In this document: positions 1 to 9,227 of the stretch, one piece after another
Layout of the letters: each line of letters opens with the position of its first letter
Position numbering within the stretch: the first letter of the stretch is position 1
Origin: Palleronia sp. LCG004
GTDB lineage: Bacteria > Pseudomonadota > Alphaproteobacteria > Rhodobacterales > Rhodobacteraceae
Reading direction: 5' to 3'
DNA length: 64,000 bases
NCBI RefSeq assembly: GCF_032931615.1
Contig: NZ_CP136759.1
Span: 2,294,001 to 2,358,000 of the forward strand
Notes under the pieces: generated by a model
Seen by the model: the letters and a program-made list of their open reading frames with translations, nothing else
Told to the model about the DNA's origin: nothing
Database searches by the model: none
Made by a program: the position numbers and the translations under genes

Positions 1-1
1 T

Positions 2-133
2 GAGGATTCGCTCGCGATCGCCGAGGAGGGCCGCTCGCGGCGCGCCACGGCCGAGGACGATTTGCGCGGCATGGAGGCCGAGCTTCGGGCCACGCTTTCG
101 GACGCGTCCGACCCGAAGATGCCGCGGGGATAG
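2..133 (+). CDS. C-terminal end of an unidentified protein (partial)
   Basis: An open frame runs in from the left edge and stops at TAG 131-133. Only 43 residues are visible. They are charged and rich in Glu, Arg and Ala with a helical look (for example LRGMEAELRATL), so the end of the protein may be a coiled helix. The stop lies 2 bases before the ATG of the following lipoprotein gene, which suggests both are in one transcript. Nothing in the fragment identifies a family. Confidence 0.55.
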   Translation, partial: EDSLAIAEEGRSRRATAEDDLRGMEAELRATLSDASDPKMPRG

Positions 134-135
134 CC

Positions 136-1095
136 ATGCGCCTTGCGCCTTTCGGAATGCTGGCCCTGGGCCTCGGTTTGCTCGCGGCCTGCGGTGGGGG
201 CCGACCGGTCGACCCGGTGCCCCGCCCCGTGGAGCGCCCGGCACGACAGGCCCCCGCCCCCGCGCCGCCTCCGGAACCCGTCATAGAGCCGGCCGACCGC
301 GCCGAGCTGAGGGATTACTACCGCCGGATCGAGAACGGCCTCGTCGCGCAGGGCCTGCTGCGGCAGGATGGCGGGGGCCCGGATACCCCGTACGACGCCG
401 AACGCCTGGCCGAGACCTTCGTGCGGGTCGCCCTTTATCAGGAATACGACACAAGTTCGGGACGTCTGGTCCAGCGCGAGACGCCGAGCAGACTGCATCG
501 CTGGGAAGGACCCATCCGGATCGAGACGCGGTTCGGCCCCTCCGTCACGGACGCGGTCAAGGCCCGCGACCGCAACGAGATCGTGGCGCTCGCCAACCGG
601 CTCGGACGGGCGAGCGGGCATCCCGTATCGGTGGTGCCGGAGAACGGGAATTTCACGGTCTTCACGCTTCACGAGGATGAACGCCTTGCGCTCGGGCCGG
701 AGCTTCGCAGGCTCGTGCCCGGCCTTTCGAACGCCGCGCTTTCCTCGGTCGTGGCGATGCCGCGGTCGAGCTATTGCGTGGTCTTCGCGCTCGATCCGAG
801 CGATACCGGTCGTTACACGCGGGCGATCGCGATCGTCCGGGCCGAGCATCCCGACCTGCTGCGGCTGTCGTGCCTGCACGAGGAAATCTCGCAAGGTATG
901 GGCCTGCCGAACGACTGGTCGGCCGCGCGACCCTCGATCTTCAACGACGACGAGGAATTCGCGCTGCTGACGAACATGGACGAGCAGATGCTCGAGATCC
1001 TCTACGATCCGCGTCTCGCACCCGGCATGACCGTCGAAACGGCCGCGCCCATCGTCGATACGATCGCGGCCGAAATCATGGGTGGCCCCAGCTGA
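136..1095 (+). CDS. DUF2927 domain lipoprotein
   Basis: A 319-residue secreted protein. The N-terminus is a lipoprotein signal peptide with lipobox LLAAC at about residues 16-20, so it should be lipidated and anchored in a membrane facing the periplasm. A proline-rich linker (about residues 25-52) follows, then a globular domain that resembles the DUF2927 family known from Rhodobacterales and related bacteria; its function is not known. Two cysteines in the domain (in SYCVVF and LSCLHEE) could form a disulfide. The gene directly follows the partial upstream frame, and its stop TGA abuts the stop of the convergent pqiC with no spacer. The family call is from sequence resemblance. Confidence 0.75.
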   Translation: MRLAPFGMLALGLGLLAACGGGRPVDPVPRPVERPARQAPAPAPPPEPVIEPADRAELRDYYRRIENGLVAQGLLRQDGGGPDTPYDAERLAETFVRVALYQEYDTSSGRLVQRETPSRLHRWEGPIRIETRFGPSVTDAVKARDRNEIVALANRLGRASGHPVSVVPENGNFTVFTLHEDERLALGPELRRLVPGLSNAALSSVVAMPRSSYCVVFALDPSDTGRYTRAIAIVRAEHPDLLRLSCLHEEISQGMGLPNDWSAARPSIFNDDEEFALLTNMDEQMLEILYDPRLAPGMTVETAAPIVDTIAAEIMGGPS

Positions 1096-1647
1096 TCAGA
1101 GCCCGTCGCGGGCGATGAGCTGCGCGAGCTGATCGATCACCTCGGCCTTGGCAGCCGCGATGGCCGGCGAGGTCGGCGTGACGATCGGGGCGCTCAGGTC
1201 GAACCTGCGGGCGGTGTCGCGCCGCTCGCCATCGACGGAAGCCACGAAATACTGTCCCGCGATGCGGTAGCGGCCGGTATTCTCGGGCAGAGCACGGGAG
1301 AACCGCACTTCGATCCGCGCATCGGGGTTCTCGTAGAAGGGCCACGGCTCGGAGGCGACGCGCGCCCGGGTGAGCGCGGCCAGCCGGAAGGCGAGACCCT
1401 CGGTAAAGGCGCGCTGCGGGTCATCCGCCCAGAGCAGGTCCGTATCGCCCACGAGAGCACCGTCCTCGTCCTCGACATAGATGATGTCCTGCTGCGCATA
1501 GGTCGGCAGCGAGACGTCGCGGATCTCGACCGAGCCGTAGCTCACAGGGATCTGCGCCGTCTCGGCGACTTCGGGCAGTTCGTAGCGCAACTGCGTTCCG
1601 CCACAGGCGCTTAGGAGAAGAGCGAAGGCAAGGGTCAGGCGTTTCAT
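1096..1647 (-). CDS. pqiC: PqiC-type auxiliary lipoprotein of the Pqi lipid transport system
   Basis: A 183-residue lipoprotein: signal peptide ending in lipobox LLSAC at about residues 11-15, then one domain of the ABC-type transport auxiliary lipoprotein family (DUF330/PqiC). In E. coli PqiC is an outer-membrane lipoprotein that forms a ring receiving the needle of PqiB and links the inner and outer membranes. The gene is last in the reverse unit pqiA-pqiA-pqiB-pqiC and starts only 3 bases after the pqiB stop, so co-transcription and translational coupling are likely. Its stop abuts that of the convergent DUF2927 gene (TGATCA at 1093-1098). Position and lipobox make the identification firm. 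Confidence 0.88.
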   Translation of the reverse strand: MKRLTLAFALLLSACGGTQLRYELPEVAETAQIPVSYGSVEIRDVSLPTYAQQDIIYVEDEDGALVGDTDLLWADDPQRAFTEGLAFRLAALTRARVASEPWPFYENPDARIEVRFSRALPENTGRYRIAGQYFVASVDGERRDTARRFDLSAPIVTPTSPAIAAAKAEVIDQLAQLIARDGL

Positions 1648-1650
1648 CGA

Positions 1651-4509
1651 TTACCGTCCGAAAAGAAGGGAATTGGGAGCGCGTTCGATCTGTCGCGCCA
1701 GCGAATCGATGGAGGATGCGGCCTCCTGAACCTCGCGAAGGGTGCTGCGCGCCTGCGCGCCCAGCGGTCCGTTGGCCTCGTACCCCGCGATCACCGCCTG
1801 CGTCCGCGCCAGCAGCGCGTTGGTGCTGTCGAGAAGGGTCGGAAGCTCGTCGGACGCACGGCGGATCGCGTCGGCCGCCTGCTCAGCCGAGGCGAGCGTC
1901 TGGTTCGCGTTCTCGACGAGGCCGCCTTCCTGCACCTCGATCAGCAGGCGCTGGACCTCTTCGAGCGTGTCCGCAAGCGCACCGGGAAGCCTTTGGGTGT
2001 CTTGGGAGGCGACGAGGTCGTTGGCCGAGGTCACGAGTGTCGAGATGCGGGCCGACAGTTCCTCGATCGGGATCTGGGTGGCCTCGCTTGTGAGCTCCTC
2101 GAGGTCTTCGGCGATGCGGTTGGCACGTGCGACGACTTCGGGCGCGCTTTCGGCGGCAACGGCGACGGAGCCTGCGGCACGCTCGGCCTCGCTCAGCACG
2201 CCGCGAAGCTGAAGCGTGAGGTCCTGCACCGCGTTCTCGGTCGTGGCGAGAGTCTGCGTCGCCTGATCGAGCACGCCGCCCTCCACGATCTCGGCCATGA
2301 CCTGCCGCGCGGCGGCGAGCGTCTGGGTAACCTCACCCGGAAGCGCCTGCGTCTCAACGCGGGTGACGAGCAAGTCGATCCCCGCGATGAGATCATCGAC
2401 ATTCGCCACGACTTCGGACAGCGGGAGCGTGCCGAGATCGTTCACGAAGGTCGAGAGGTCGCGCGACAGCGTGTCGATCCCCTCGATGAGCTGGGGCACC
2501 CCGTCGATGCTGCTGCGCGCGCTGGTGATCGCGGTGCGTGCCTCGGCGAGGAGCGGGTTCAGCTCGGTCGCGAGATTGGAAACGGTCGCGCGCAGATCGA
2601 CGAGGGTCGCCTCGGCAGTCTCGACGAGACCGGCCTCGCGGATTTCGGCGATGAGGCCCTCGACCTCGGTCAGGAGGGCCGAGACATCGCCGGTCAGGCC
2701 TTGCGTCTCGGGGGCCGCCAGCAGCGTCCGAAGCGCGGCGATCGTGCCCTCGGTCTCCTCCACCACGGATTGCAGCGGCAGGTCGTTCACCGAATTGATG
2801 AGCCTGTCGAGGCTCTGAACCGCGGTCTCGATCTCGGCGAGGGTGGCGGGGAAATCGTCGACGGCGACGAACACGGCGTTGGCCGCATCCTCGGCCGCGT
2901 CGAGCGCGGCCACCAGCTGCGTGACCGCCCCTGCATCCTGCAGTTCGACCACGACGCCCTGAAGGGTCTGTGCCGTGTCGTTCAGCGTCAGCATCAGGTC
3001 GTTGGCCTGGTCGGGCAGCCCCTGCACGCCGTCGGACCCGACGAGGCTGCGCACGGCCGACAGGATGCCCAGCACCTCGGAGGGGGTATCGCGGACGCCC
3101 TCGTCGTTCAGGATCTCGTTGGCGCTCGACATGAGGGCGATGGCATTGTTCAGCACCTCCTCGATCGGCAGGTTGTTGACCCGGTTGAAGACGCCCTGCG
3201 CGGTATCGGCGAAATCCGAGACGTCGCCGGGGATCGAGGGGATCTGCGGATACGGGTCGGCATCCATGTCGAGGCTCGCGGTCTGGACCTCGTCGAGCTG
3301 GACGAGCCCGATCTGCAATCCGCCGAGCAGCGATGCACTCTGCAGCTGCGCGCGGAGACCGCTGCGCACGGCGAAATCCATGAAATCGTAGACGACCTCC
3401 TCGTCCGCATCGCCCTCGAGGCCGAGATTGCCGGGCTGGATCTCGACCGTGACGAGCAGGCGGATCTCGCGGTCACCGAAGAGTTCCTCGTCGATGAGGC
3501 CGGTCAGGGCGTCGATCTGACCGACCGAGACGCCGCCGAACTCGACATCGGCACCGACCTCGAGCCCCTGGATCTGATCCTCGAACACGATCGAGAACAG
3601 CACCGGATCGCCGGCGAGCGAATCGGCAAACACGGAGCCCCGCGCGGATTCCTCGTCCTCGTAGAGCCGGAATACGGTGTCAGAAGTGACCTCTTCGCCG
3701 CCGGAGACGGTCGTGGCGAAGCTGATCCCGCCTGAGACGAGCGAGGCGATGGAGGCCACGTCGAGCCGCGCGCCCTGCGCCCCGAAGCTGAAGGTGAACC
3801 CGGACGTGTCCCAGAACCGCGTCGATGTGGTGATGAGCCTCGCCTCGGGCTCGCGCACGAATCCGTCCGCGACGACAGAGCTCGAATCGCCCCCGAGACG
3901 AAGGTTCGCGATCTGGCCGACCTCGATTCCGCGATAGTAGATCTTGGTGCCTTCGGAGAGCCCCTCGACGCTGTCGCCGCGAAGCTCGAAGGAGACGCCA
4001 CGCTCGCCGTAACGCACGAGCGGTGCCGAGCTGACGCCCTCGAAAAGATGCCTCGGTTCGCCCGCGACACCGTCCCAGTCGCCCTCGATATAGACACCGC
4101 CCAGAACCGTATCGAGCCCTGCGACGCCCTGTGCCGAGACTTCGGCGCTCACCACCCAGAACTGCGCGCTGTCGTCGATGTAATCGCCGATTTCCTTGTC
4201 GACGCGGATCTCGACCGCAACCTGATCCAGATCCTCGGAAAAGCGGACGGCCTCGACCACGCCCACCACCACGTCGCGATAGCGCAACTGCGTCTCCTCG
4301 GCCCGGACGCCGGAGGCGTTGTCGAAGAGCACGGTGATGAGGGGCCCACGATCTGCGTAGTTCTGCCACACGACAGTGAGCGAGATCACGAGCGCCAGGA
4401 CCGGAACCAGCCAGACGATCGACAGGCGCGACAGTACCGAACGGCGCGCAGTGCGCAGTTCGGGCGTCGCGGCCCCGGCGGACCGTTGGCTGGAAGGATC
4501 GTCTGTCAT
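1651..4509 (-). CDS. pqiB: PqiB, MCE-domain intermembrane transport protein with an extended stalk
   Basis: A 952-residue inner-membrane anchored protein. One transmembrane helix is at about residues 29-48, followed by three MCE (MlaD-like) domains at about 55-150, 165-270 and 295-410, then a long helical C-terminal half. MCE proteins form hexameric channels that move lipids between membranes; in PqiB the C-terminal helices form a needle. E. coli PqiB is about 546 residues, so the stalk here is roughly 400 residues longer. It is built of four repeats beginning at about residues 447, 577, 695 and 813, each opening with LPIEEV, LPLQSV, LPLSEV or IPIEEL. The ATG at 4507-4509 overlaps the pqiA stop as ATGA; the frame is open further upstream but would run into pqiA. 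Confidence 0.9.
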   Translation of the reverse strand: MTDDPSSQRSAGAATPELRTARRSVLSRLSIVWLVPVLALVISLTVVWQNYADRGPLITVLFDNASGVRAEETQLRYRDVVVGVVEAVRFSEDLDQVAVEIRVDKEIGDYIDDSAQFWVVSAEVSAQGVAGLDTVLGGVYIEGDWDGVAGEPRHLFEGVSSAPLVRYGERGVSFELRGDSVEGLSEGTKIYYRGIEVGQIANLRLGGDSSSVVADGFVREPEARLITTSTRFWDTSGFTFSFGAQGARLDVASIASLVSGGISFATTVSGGEEVTSDTVFRLYEDEESARGSVFADSLAGDPVLFSIVFEDQIQGLEVGADVEFGGVSVGQIDALTGLIDEELFGDREIRLLVTVEIQPGNLGLEGDADEEVVYDFMDFAVRSGLRAQLQSASLLGGLQIGLVQLDEVQTASLDMDADPYPQIPSIPGDVSDFADTAQGVFNRVNNLPIEEVLNNAIALMSSANEILNDEGVRDTPSEVLGILSAVRSLVGSDGVQGLPDQANDLMLTLNDTAQTLQGVVVELQDAGAVTQLVAALDAAEDAANAVFVAVDDFPATLAEIETAVQSLDRLINSVNDLPLQSVVEETEGTIAALRTLLAAPETQGLTGDVSALLTEVEGLIAEIREAGLVETAEATLVDLRATVSNLATELNPLLAEARTAITSARSSIDGVPQLIEGIDTLSRDLSTFVNDLGTLPLSEVVANVDDLIAGIDLLVTRVETQALPGEVTQTLAAARQVMAEIVEGGVLDQATQTLATTENAVQDLTLQLRGVLSEAERAAGSVAVAAESAPEVVARANRIAEDLEELTSEATQIPIEELSARISTLVTSANDLVASQDTQRLPGALADTLEEVQRLLIEVQEGGLVENANQTLASAEQAADAIRRASDELPTLLDSTNALLARTQAVIAGYEANGPLGAQARSTLREVQEAASSIDSLARQIERAPNSLLFGR

Positions 4510-5153
4510 CGCGAAAGGCTTTCCCTGTTCGTGTCCCAGATCATGCGCGGATCGAAGCTTTGGGCCGCGAGCATGGTGAAGATCACCGACAGCGCGAACG
4601 TTACCGCCGCGGGACCGGGGTTGATGGCGGCCGCGAAATTTAGCTGCACCAGAGCGGACAGGATCGCAACGACAAACACGTCGATCATCGACCAACGGCC
4701 GATGAATTCCACGATTTCATAGAGTTTGTGGCGCCTATGCGGCTCCATCGAAAGTGGTTTCGCGACCGAATAGGCAAGCCACCCGATCGCCACGAACTTG
4801 CCGACCGGGATCAGCACCGACGCCACCAGGATCACGACCGCGACGCCGAGAGAGCCATGTGCGGCGAGCTCCATCGCGCCCTCGATGATCGTATCCTCCG
4901 AGGAGGTGAAGAGCACGCGGGTGCGCAGCATGGGGTAGAGGTTGGCGGGAATGTAGCAGATGAGCCCCACCGCGAGCCACGCCCAGACCCGTTGGAGCGA
5001 GCTCAGGTCCCGCGATCTGAGCGCGGTGCCGCAGCGGTCGCATTTCGCGGTGCCGACGGGCCAGACCCGCGTGCAGCGACGGCAGGCGACCAGTCCTTCG
5101 TCCCGCGCGGTGGTCAGGGGCGTCTGTCTTCCAGCGTCTTCCATATGGTCCAT
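4506..5153 (-). CDS. pqiA: PqiA domain membrane protein (second half-size PqiA)
   Basis: About 215 residues. An N-terminal zinc-ribbon-like segment has two CxxC pairs (CRRC and CDRC, about residues 24-42), followed by four predicted membrane helices of the PqiA family, including LICYIPANLYPML and the conserved MIDVFVVAIL stretch. PqiA is the inner-membrane partner of PqiB and is thought to feed lipids to it. In E. coli one protein carries two such units; here each unit is its own gene. Two in-frame ATGs are possible (5153 and 5144); both lie inside the 3-prime end of the upstream pqiA gene (overlap 31-40 bases). Its stop overlaps the pqiB start (ATGA). Neither start has a strong ribosome-binding site. 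Confidence 0.85.
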   Translation of the reverse strand: MDHMEDAGRQTPLTTARDEGLVACRRCTRVWPVGTAKCDRCGTALRSRDLSSLQRVWAWLAVGLICYIPANLYPMLRTRVLFTSSEDTIIEGAMELAAHGSLGVAVVILVASVLIPVGKFVAIGWLAYSVAKPLSMEPHRRHKLYEIVEFIGRWSMIDVFVVAILSALVQLNFAAAINPGPAAVTFALSVIFTMLAAQSFDPRMIWDTNRESLSR

Positions 5154-5755
5154 CTGCACATCGTTGCGTCCTGCAGGACGATCACCACCACGAGGCCCGC
5201 GAACATCCAGAATGCGGGTCCGTATTCCACGCGCGCGAGGTCGCTGACCTTCACGAGCGCCACCGCCACGCCGATCACGAAGATCTCGGCCATCGACCAG
5301 GGGCGGAGGTCCTCGGACCAGCGAAAGGCCTTGCGCGCACCGTGCAACGGTGCCCGCCCGAGGGCGAGCGGCGCGATCACGTAGATCACCAGCCCCGCTC
5401 GCAGTACCGGGATGAGAATGATGAGCGCCGCGACCGCGAAAGACAGGCCCACCATCCATCCGCCGTCGAGGAAGGCAAGCGCCGCGTCGAAGACCGAGGC
5501 GCGATTGGTGATCCCCTGCGCATTGATCCCCAGGAACGGAAAGAAGGTCGCTCCGATCATCAGGATCATCACCGTCACGGCAAGCGCCACCACGTGCACG
5601 AAGGCTCCGTTACGCGGCGCGATCAACGTGTGATGACAGCGCCTGCAGAGAAATCGCTCGCCGTTTCCCGGTTCGTACGCCTCGTAGAGGGCATCGCATT
5701 GCGGGCAGGCGATCAGGTCGCTCAGGTGGTTCTGATCCTCGGCGCGGGCGGTCAT
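5114..5755 (-). CDS. pqiA: PqiA domain membrane protein (first half-size PqiA)
   Basis: A 213-residue inner-membrane protein. Cysteine pairs CPQC and CRRC at about residues 16-42 form a zinc-ribbon-like N-terminus; four hydrophobic helices follow, with the PqiA signature DLRPWSMAEIFVIG in the third part. It is the first gene of the pqi unit and corresponds to the N-terminal half of the fused E. coli PqiA. The start at 5755 (MTARAED) is chosen because upstream codons are proline- and arginine-rich and unlike this family. A hybrid histidine kinase gene lies 118 bases upstream on the same strand, so the unit may have its own promoter or be co-transcribed with the kinase. Confidence 0.85.
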   Translation of the reverse strand: MTARAEDQNHLSDLIACPQCDALYEAYEPGNGERFLCRRCHHTLIAPRNGAFVHVVALAVTVMILMIGATFFPFLGINAQGITNRASVFDAALAFLDGGWMVGLSFAVAALIILIPVLRAGLVIYVIAPLALGRAPLHGARKAFRWSEDLRPWSMAEIFVIGVAVALVKVSDLARVEYGPAFWMFAGLVVVIVLQDATMCRWTIWKTLEDRRP

Positions 5756-5775
5756 TCGCGGGCTCCGTCTCGGGC

Positions 5776-5795
5776 GGGCCGGAGACGGCCGGCCC
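5776..5795. other. GC-rich hairpin between the histidine kinase gene and pqiA
   Basis: The 118-base spacer contains the inverted repeat GGGCCGG / CCGGCCC with a 6-base loop. On the reverse strand it lies downstream of the kinase stop and upstream of pqiA. There is no T-tract on the reverse strand, so it is a weak terminator or an mRNA structure separating the two genes. Confidence 0.35.
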
Positions 5796-5873
5796 TTTGG
5801 CGGATGGATAGTCGAACGGCACGGCAAAGACCAGCGACGGGCCGTCGCGCCCCCTGGCGGGCGGGTTGCGGGA

Positions 5874-7688
<1,815 letters not shown>

Positions 7689-7884
7689 CGCTCACCCTTT
7701 CAAACCGGGATCGCTCATACGCCGCGGACTTCTCCATACGATTAACGGAAAACTTCGCCTTGTAGATATTGCCCGGTCGCCCATGCGCACAGTCGCCCCC
7801 TTGTCCAACGCGATCCGCGCGCGCATCCTTGCAGCGGGGCGGCCGCCGGTCCGGCATCCGCCAAGGAAAACGCAGGGAGATCCC

Positions 7885-8883
7885 ATGTCCTATATGAAAC
7901 ATCTGTCCATCGCGGCGCTCGCCGTCGGCATGGCCGGTCCGGTATCCGCGCAGGAAGAGAACTTCATCACGATCGGAACGGGCGGCGTGACGGGCGTCTA
8001 TTATCCGACCGGCGGCGCGATCTGCCGGCTCGTCAATCGCGGCCGGTCCGAACACGGCATCCGCTGTTCGGTCGAGAGCACGGGCGGATCGGTCTTCAAC
8101 GTGAACGCCATCCGGCAGGGCGAGATGGAATTCGGCGTCGCCCAATCCGACGTTCAGGCGCAGGCCTATAACGGCGAGGGCCAGTTCGAGGAGCCGTTCG
8201 AGGGGCTGCGCGCGGTCTTCTCCGTCCACCCAGAGCCCTTCACCGTCGTCGCGCGCGCCGGAGCGGGCATCGAGACGTTCGACGACCTGCAGGGCAAGCG
8301 CGTCAACATCGGCAACCCCGGATCTGGCCAGCGCGTCCTGATGGAGCGTCTGATGGATGCGAAGGGCTGGACCACCTCCGACTTCGCGCTCGCCTCCGAA
8401 CTGCAGGCCGCCGAGCAGAGCCAGGCTCTCTGCGACAACAACATCGACGCGATGGTATATTCGGTCGGCCACCCGTCCGGATCGATCCAGGAGGCGACGA
8501 CCGCTTGCGATTCGATCCTGGTCGACGTGAACGGTCCCGAGGTCCAGAAGCTGGTGGACGAGAACAACTACTACCGCACCGCGACCATTCCGGGCGGCAT
8601 GTATCGCGGCAACGACGAGGATACCGAGACCTTCGGCGTAGGTGCGACTTTCGTGACTTCCGATGCCGTGTCCGACGATGTCGTCTACGAGGTCACGAAG
8701 GCCGTGTTCGAGAACATCGATCAGTTCCGGTCGCTGCACCCAGCCTTCGCCAATCTCGACCCCGAGGAAATGGCCAATGACGGGCTGAGCGCGCCGCTCC
8801 ACCCCGGTGCCCAGCGCTATTTCGAGGAGGCGGGCCTCCTGCGGGAAGGCGGATCCTCGGAAAGCGGCGAAAGCGCGAACTGA
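7885..8883 (+). CDS. TAXI family TRAP transporter solute-binding protein
   Basis: A 332-residue periplasmic protein with a Sec signal peptide (cleavage after VSA, about residue 23) and a TAXI-type solute receptor fold. The start of the mature protein, [19 protein letters not shown], is the classic TAXI signature, and FGVAQSD and [10 protein letters not shown] are further family blocks. It captures a small organic solute for the TRAP permease encoded downstream. The ligand cannot be read from the sequence; TAXI receptors studied elsewhere bind dicarboxylates or glutamate. Start 7885 is chosen for its ribosome-binding site AGGGAGA, 5 bases upstream. The frame is open upstream, but the signal peptide begins here. 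Confidence 0.92.
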   Translation: MSYMKHLSIAALAVGMAGPVSAQEENFITIGTGGVTGVYYPTGGAICRLVNRGRSEHGIRCSVESTGGSVFNVNAIRQGEMEFGVAQSDVQAQAYNGEGQFEEPFEGLRAVFSVHPEPFTVVARAGAGIETFDDLQGKRVNIGNPGSGQRVLMERLMDAKGWTTSDFALASELQAAEQSQALCDNNIDAMVYSVGHPSGSIQEATTACDSILVDVNGPEVQKLVDENNYYRTATIPGGMYRGNDEDTETFGVGATFVTSDAVSDDVVYEVTKAVFENIDQFRSLHPAFANLDPEEMANDGLSAPLHPGAQRYFEEAGLLREGGSSESGESAN

Positions 8884-8893
8884 GGATCGATTC

Positions 8894-8915
8894 ATGGCCC
8901 GTGAAAGCGGGCCAT
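8894..8915 (+). other. Hairpin after the TAXI receptor gene
   Basis: A perfect inverted repeat ATGGCCCG / CGGGCCAT with a 6-base loop, 11 bases after the stop codon. The bases that follow (TCCCTG) are not a proper T-tract. It may be an inefficient terminator or an RNA stability element. Confidence 0.55.
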
Positions 8916-8917
8916 TC

Positions 8918-8948
8918 CCTGCAGGCGAGCCCCGGCCGCGCCTGCAGG
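8918..8948 (+). other. Second, longer hairpin in the TRAP operon spacer
   Basis: A perfect 10-bp stem CCTGCAGGCG / CGCCTGCAGG with an 11-base GC-rich loop, placed directly after the first hairpin. Two strong stems in tandem lie between the receptor gene and the permease gene, the arrangement expected if the receptor is to be expressed more strongly than the permease. Confidence 0.55.
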
Positions 8949-9227
8949 CGTCCCGAATGCGTGGCGGATCACCCTGCGCGCAATTCCCGGCAGTGACCCC
9001 GATGACGTGCAAGGACTGACCCATGGTGCCGCATAGGGCGGCATGATGGTCGCATCGGCTCCATCTCGATTTCGCGACACGAGCCCCCTGTATCCGCTGC
9101 GATCAAGGATCGGGCAGTTGCGTTTTTCCGGAGACACCGCGCGCCGGTCCCCCGAGATTCCCCAAGTTTGCGGTAGGCGATCTTGACACTGTCGTTAAGG
9201 TAAACGGGTGCAGACGAGGGGCAGCAG
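8949..9227 (+). other. Spacer before the TRAP permease gene
   Basis: No gene, RNA or repeat is evident in this part of the 344-base spacer. A TTGACA at 9183-9188 looks like a -35 element but has no matching -10 at the usual distance, so a separate permease promoter is possible but unproven. Confidence 0.4.

Noticed and set aside
1993..3735. A 580-residue plus-strand frame opposite pqiB
   Set aside because: It mirrors the repetitive pqiB coding sequence; its apparent periodicity comes from the pqiB repeats and no family pattern is seen.
4510..4695. Upstream extension of pqiB to an in-frame start at 4695
   Set aside because: The extra 62 residues overlap pqiA, are rich in Arg and His and do not fit; the ATG at 4509 overlaps the pqiA stop as ATGA.
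9183..9211. TTGACA as a promoter for the TRAP permease gene
   Set aside because: No acceptable -10 element is found 16-18 bases downstream; kept only as a remark.
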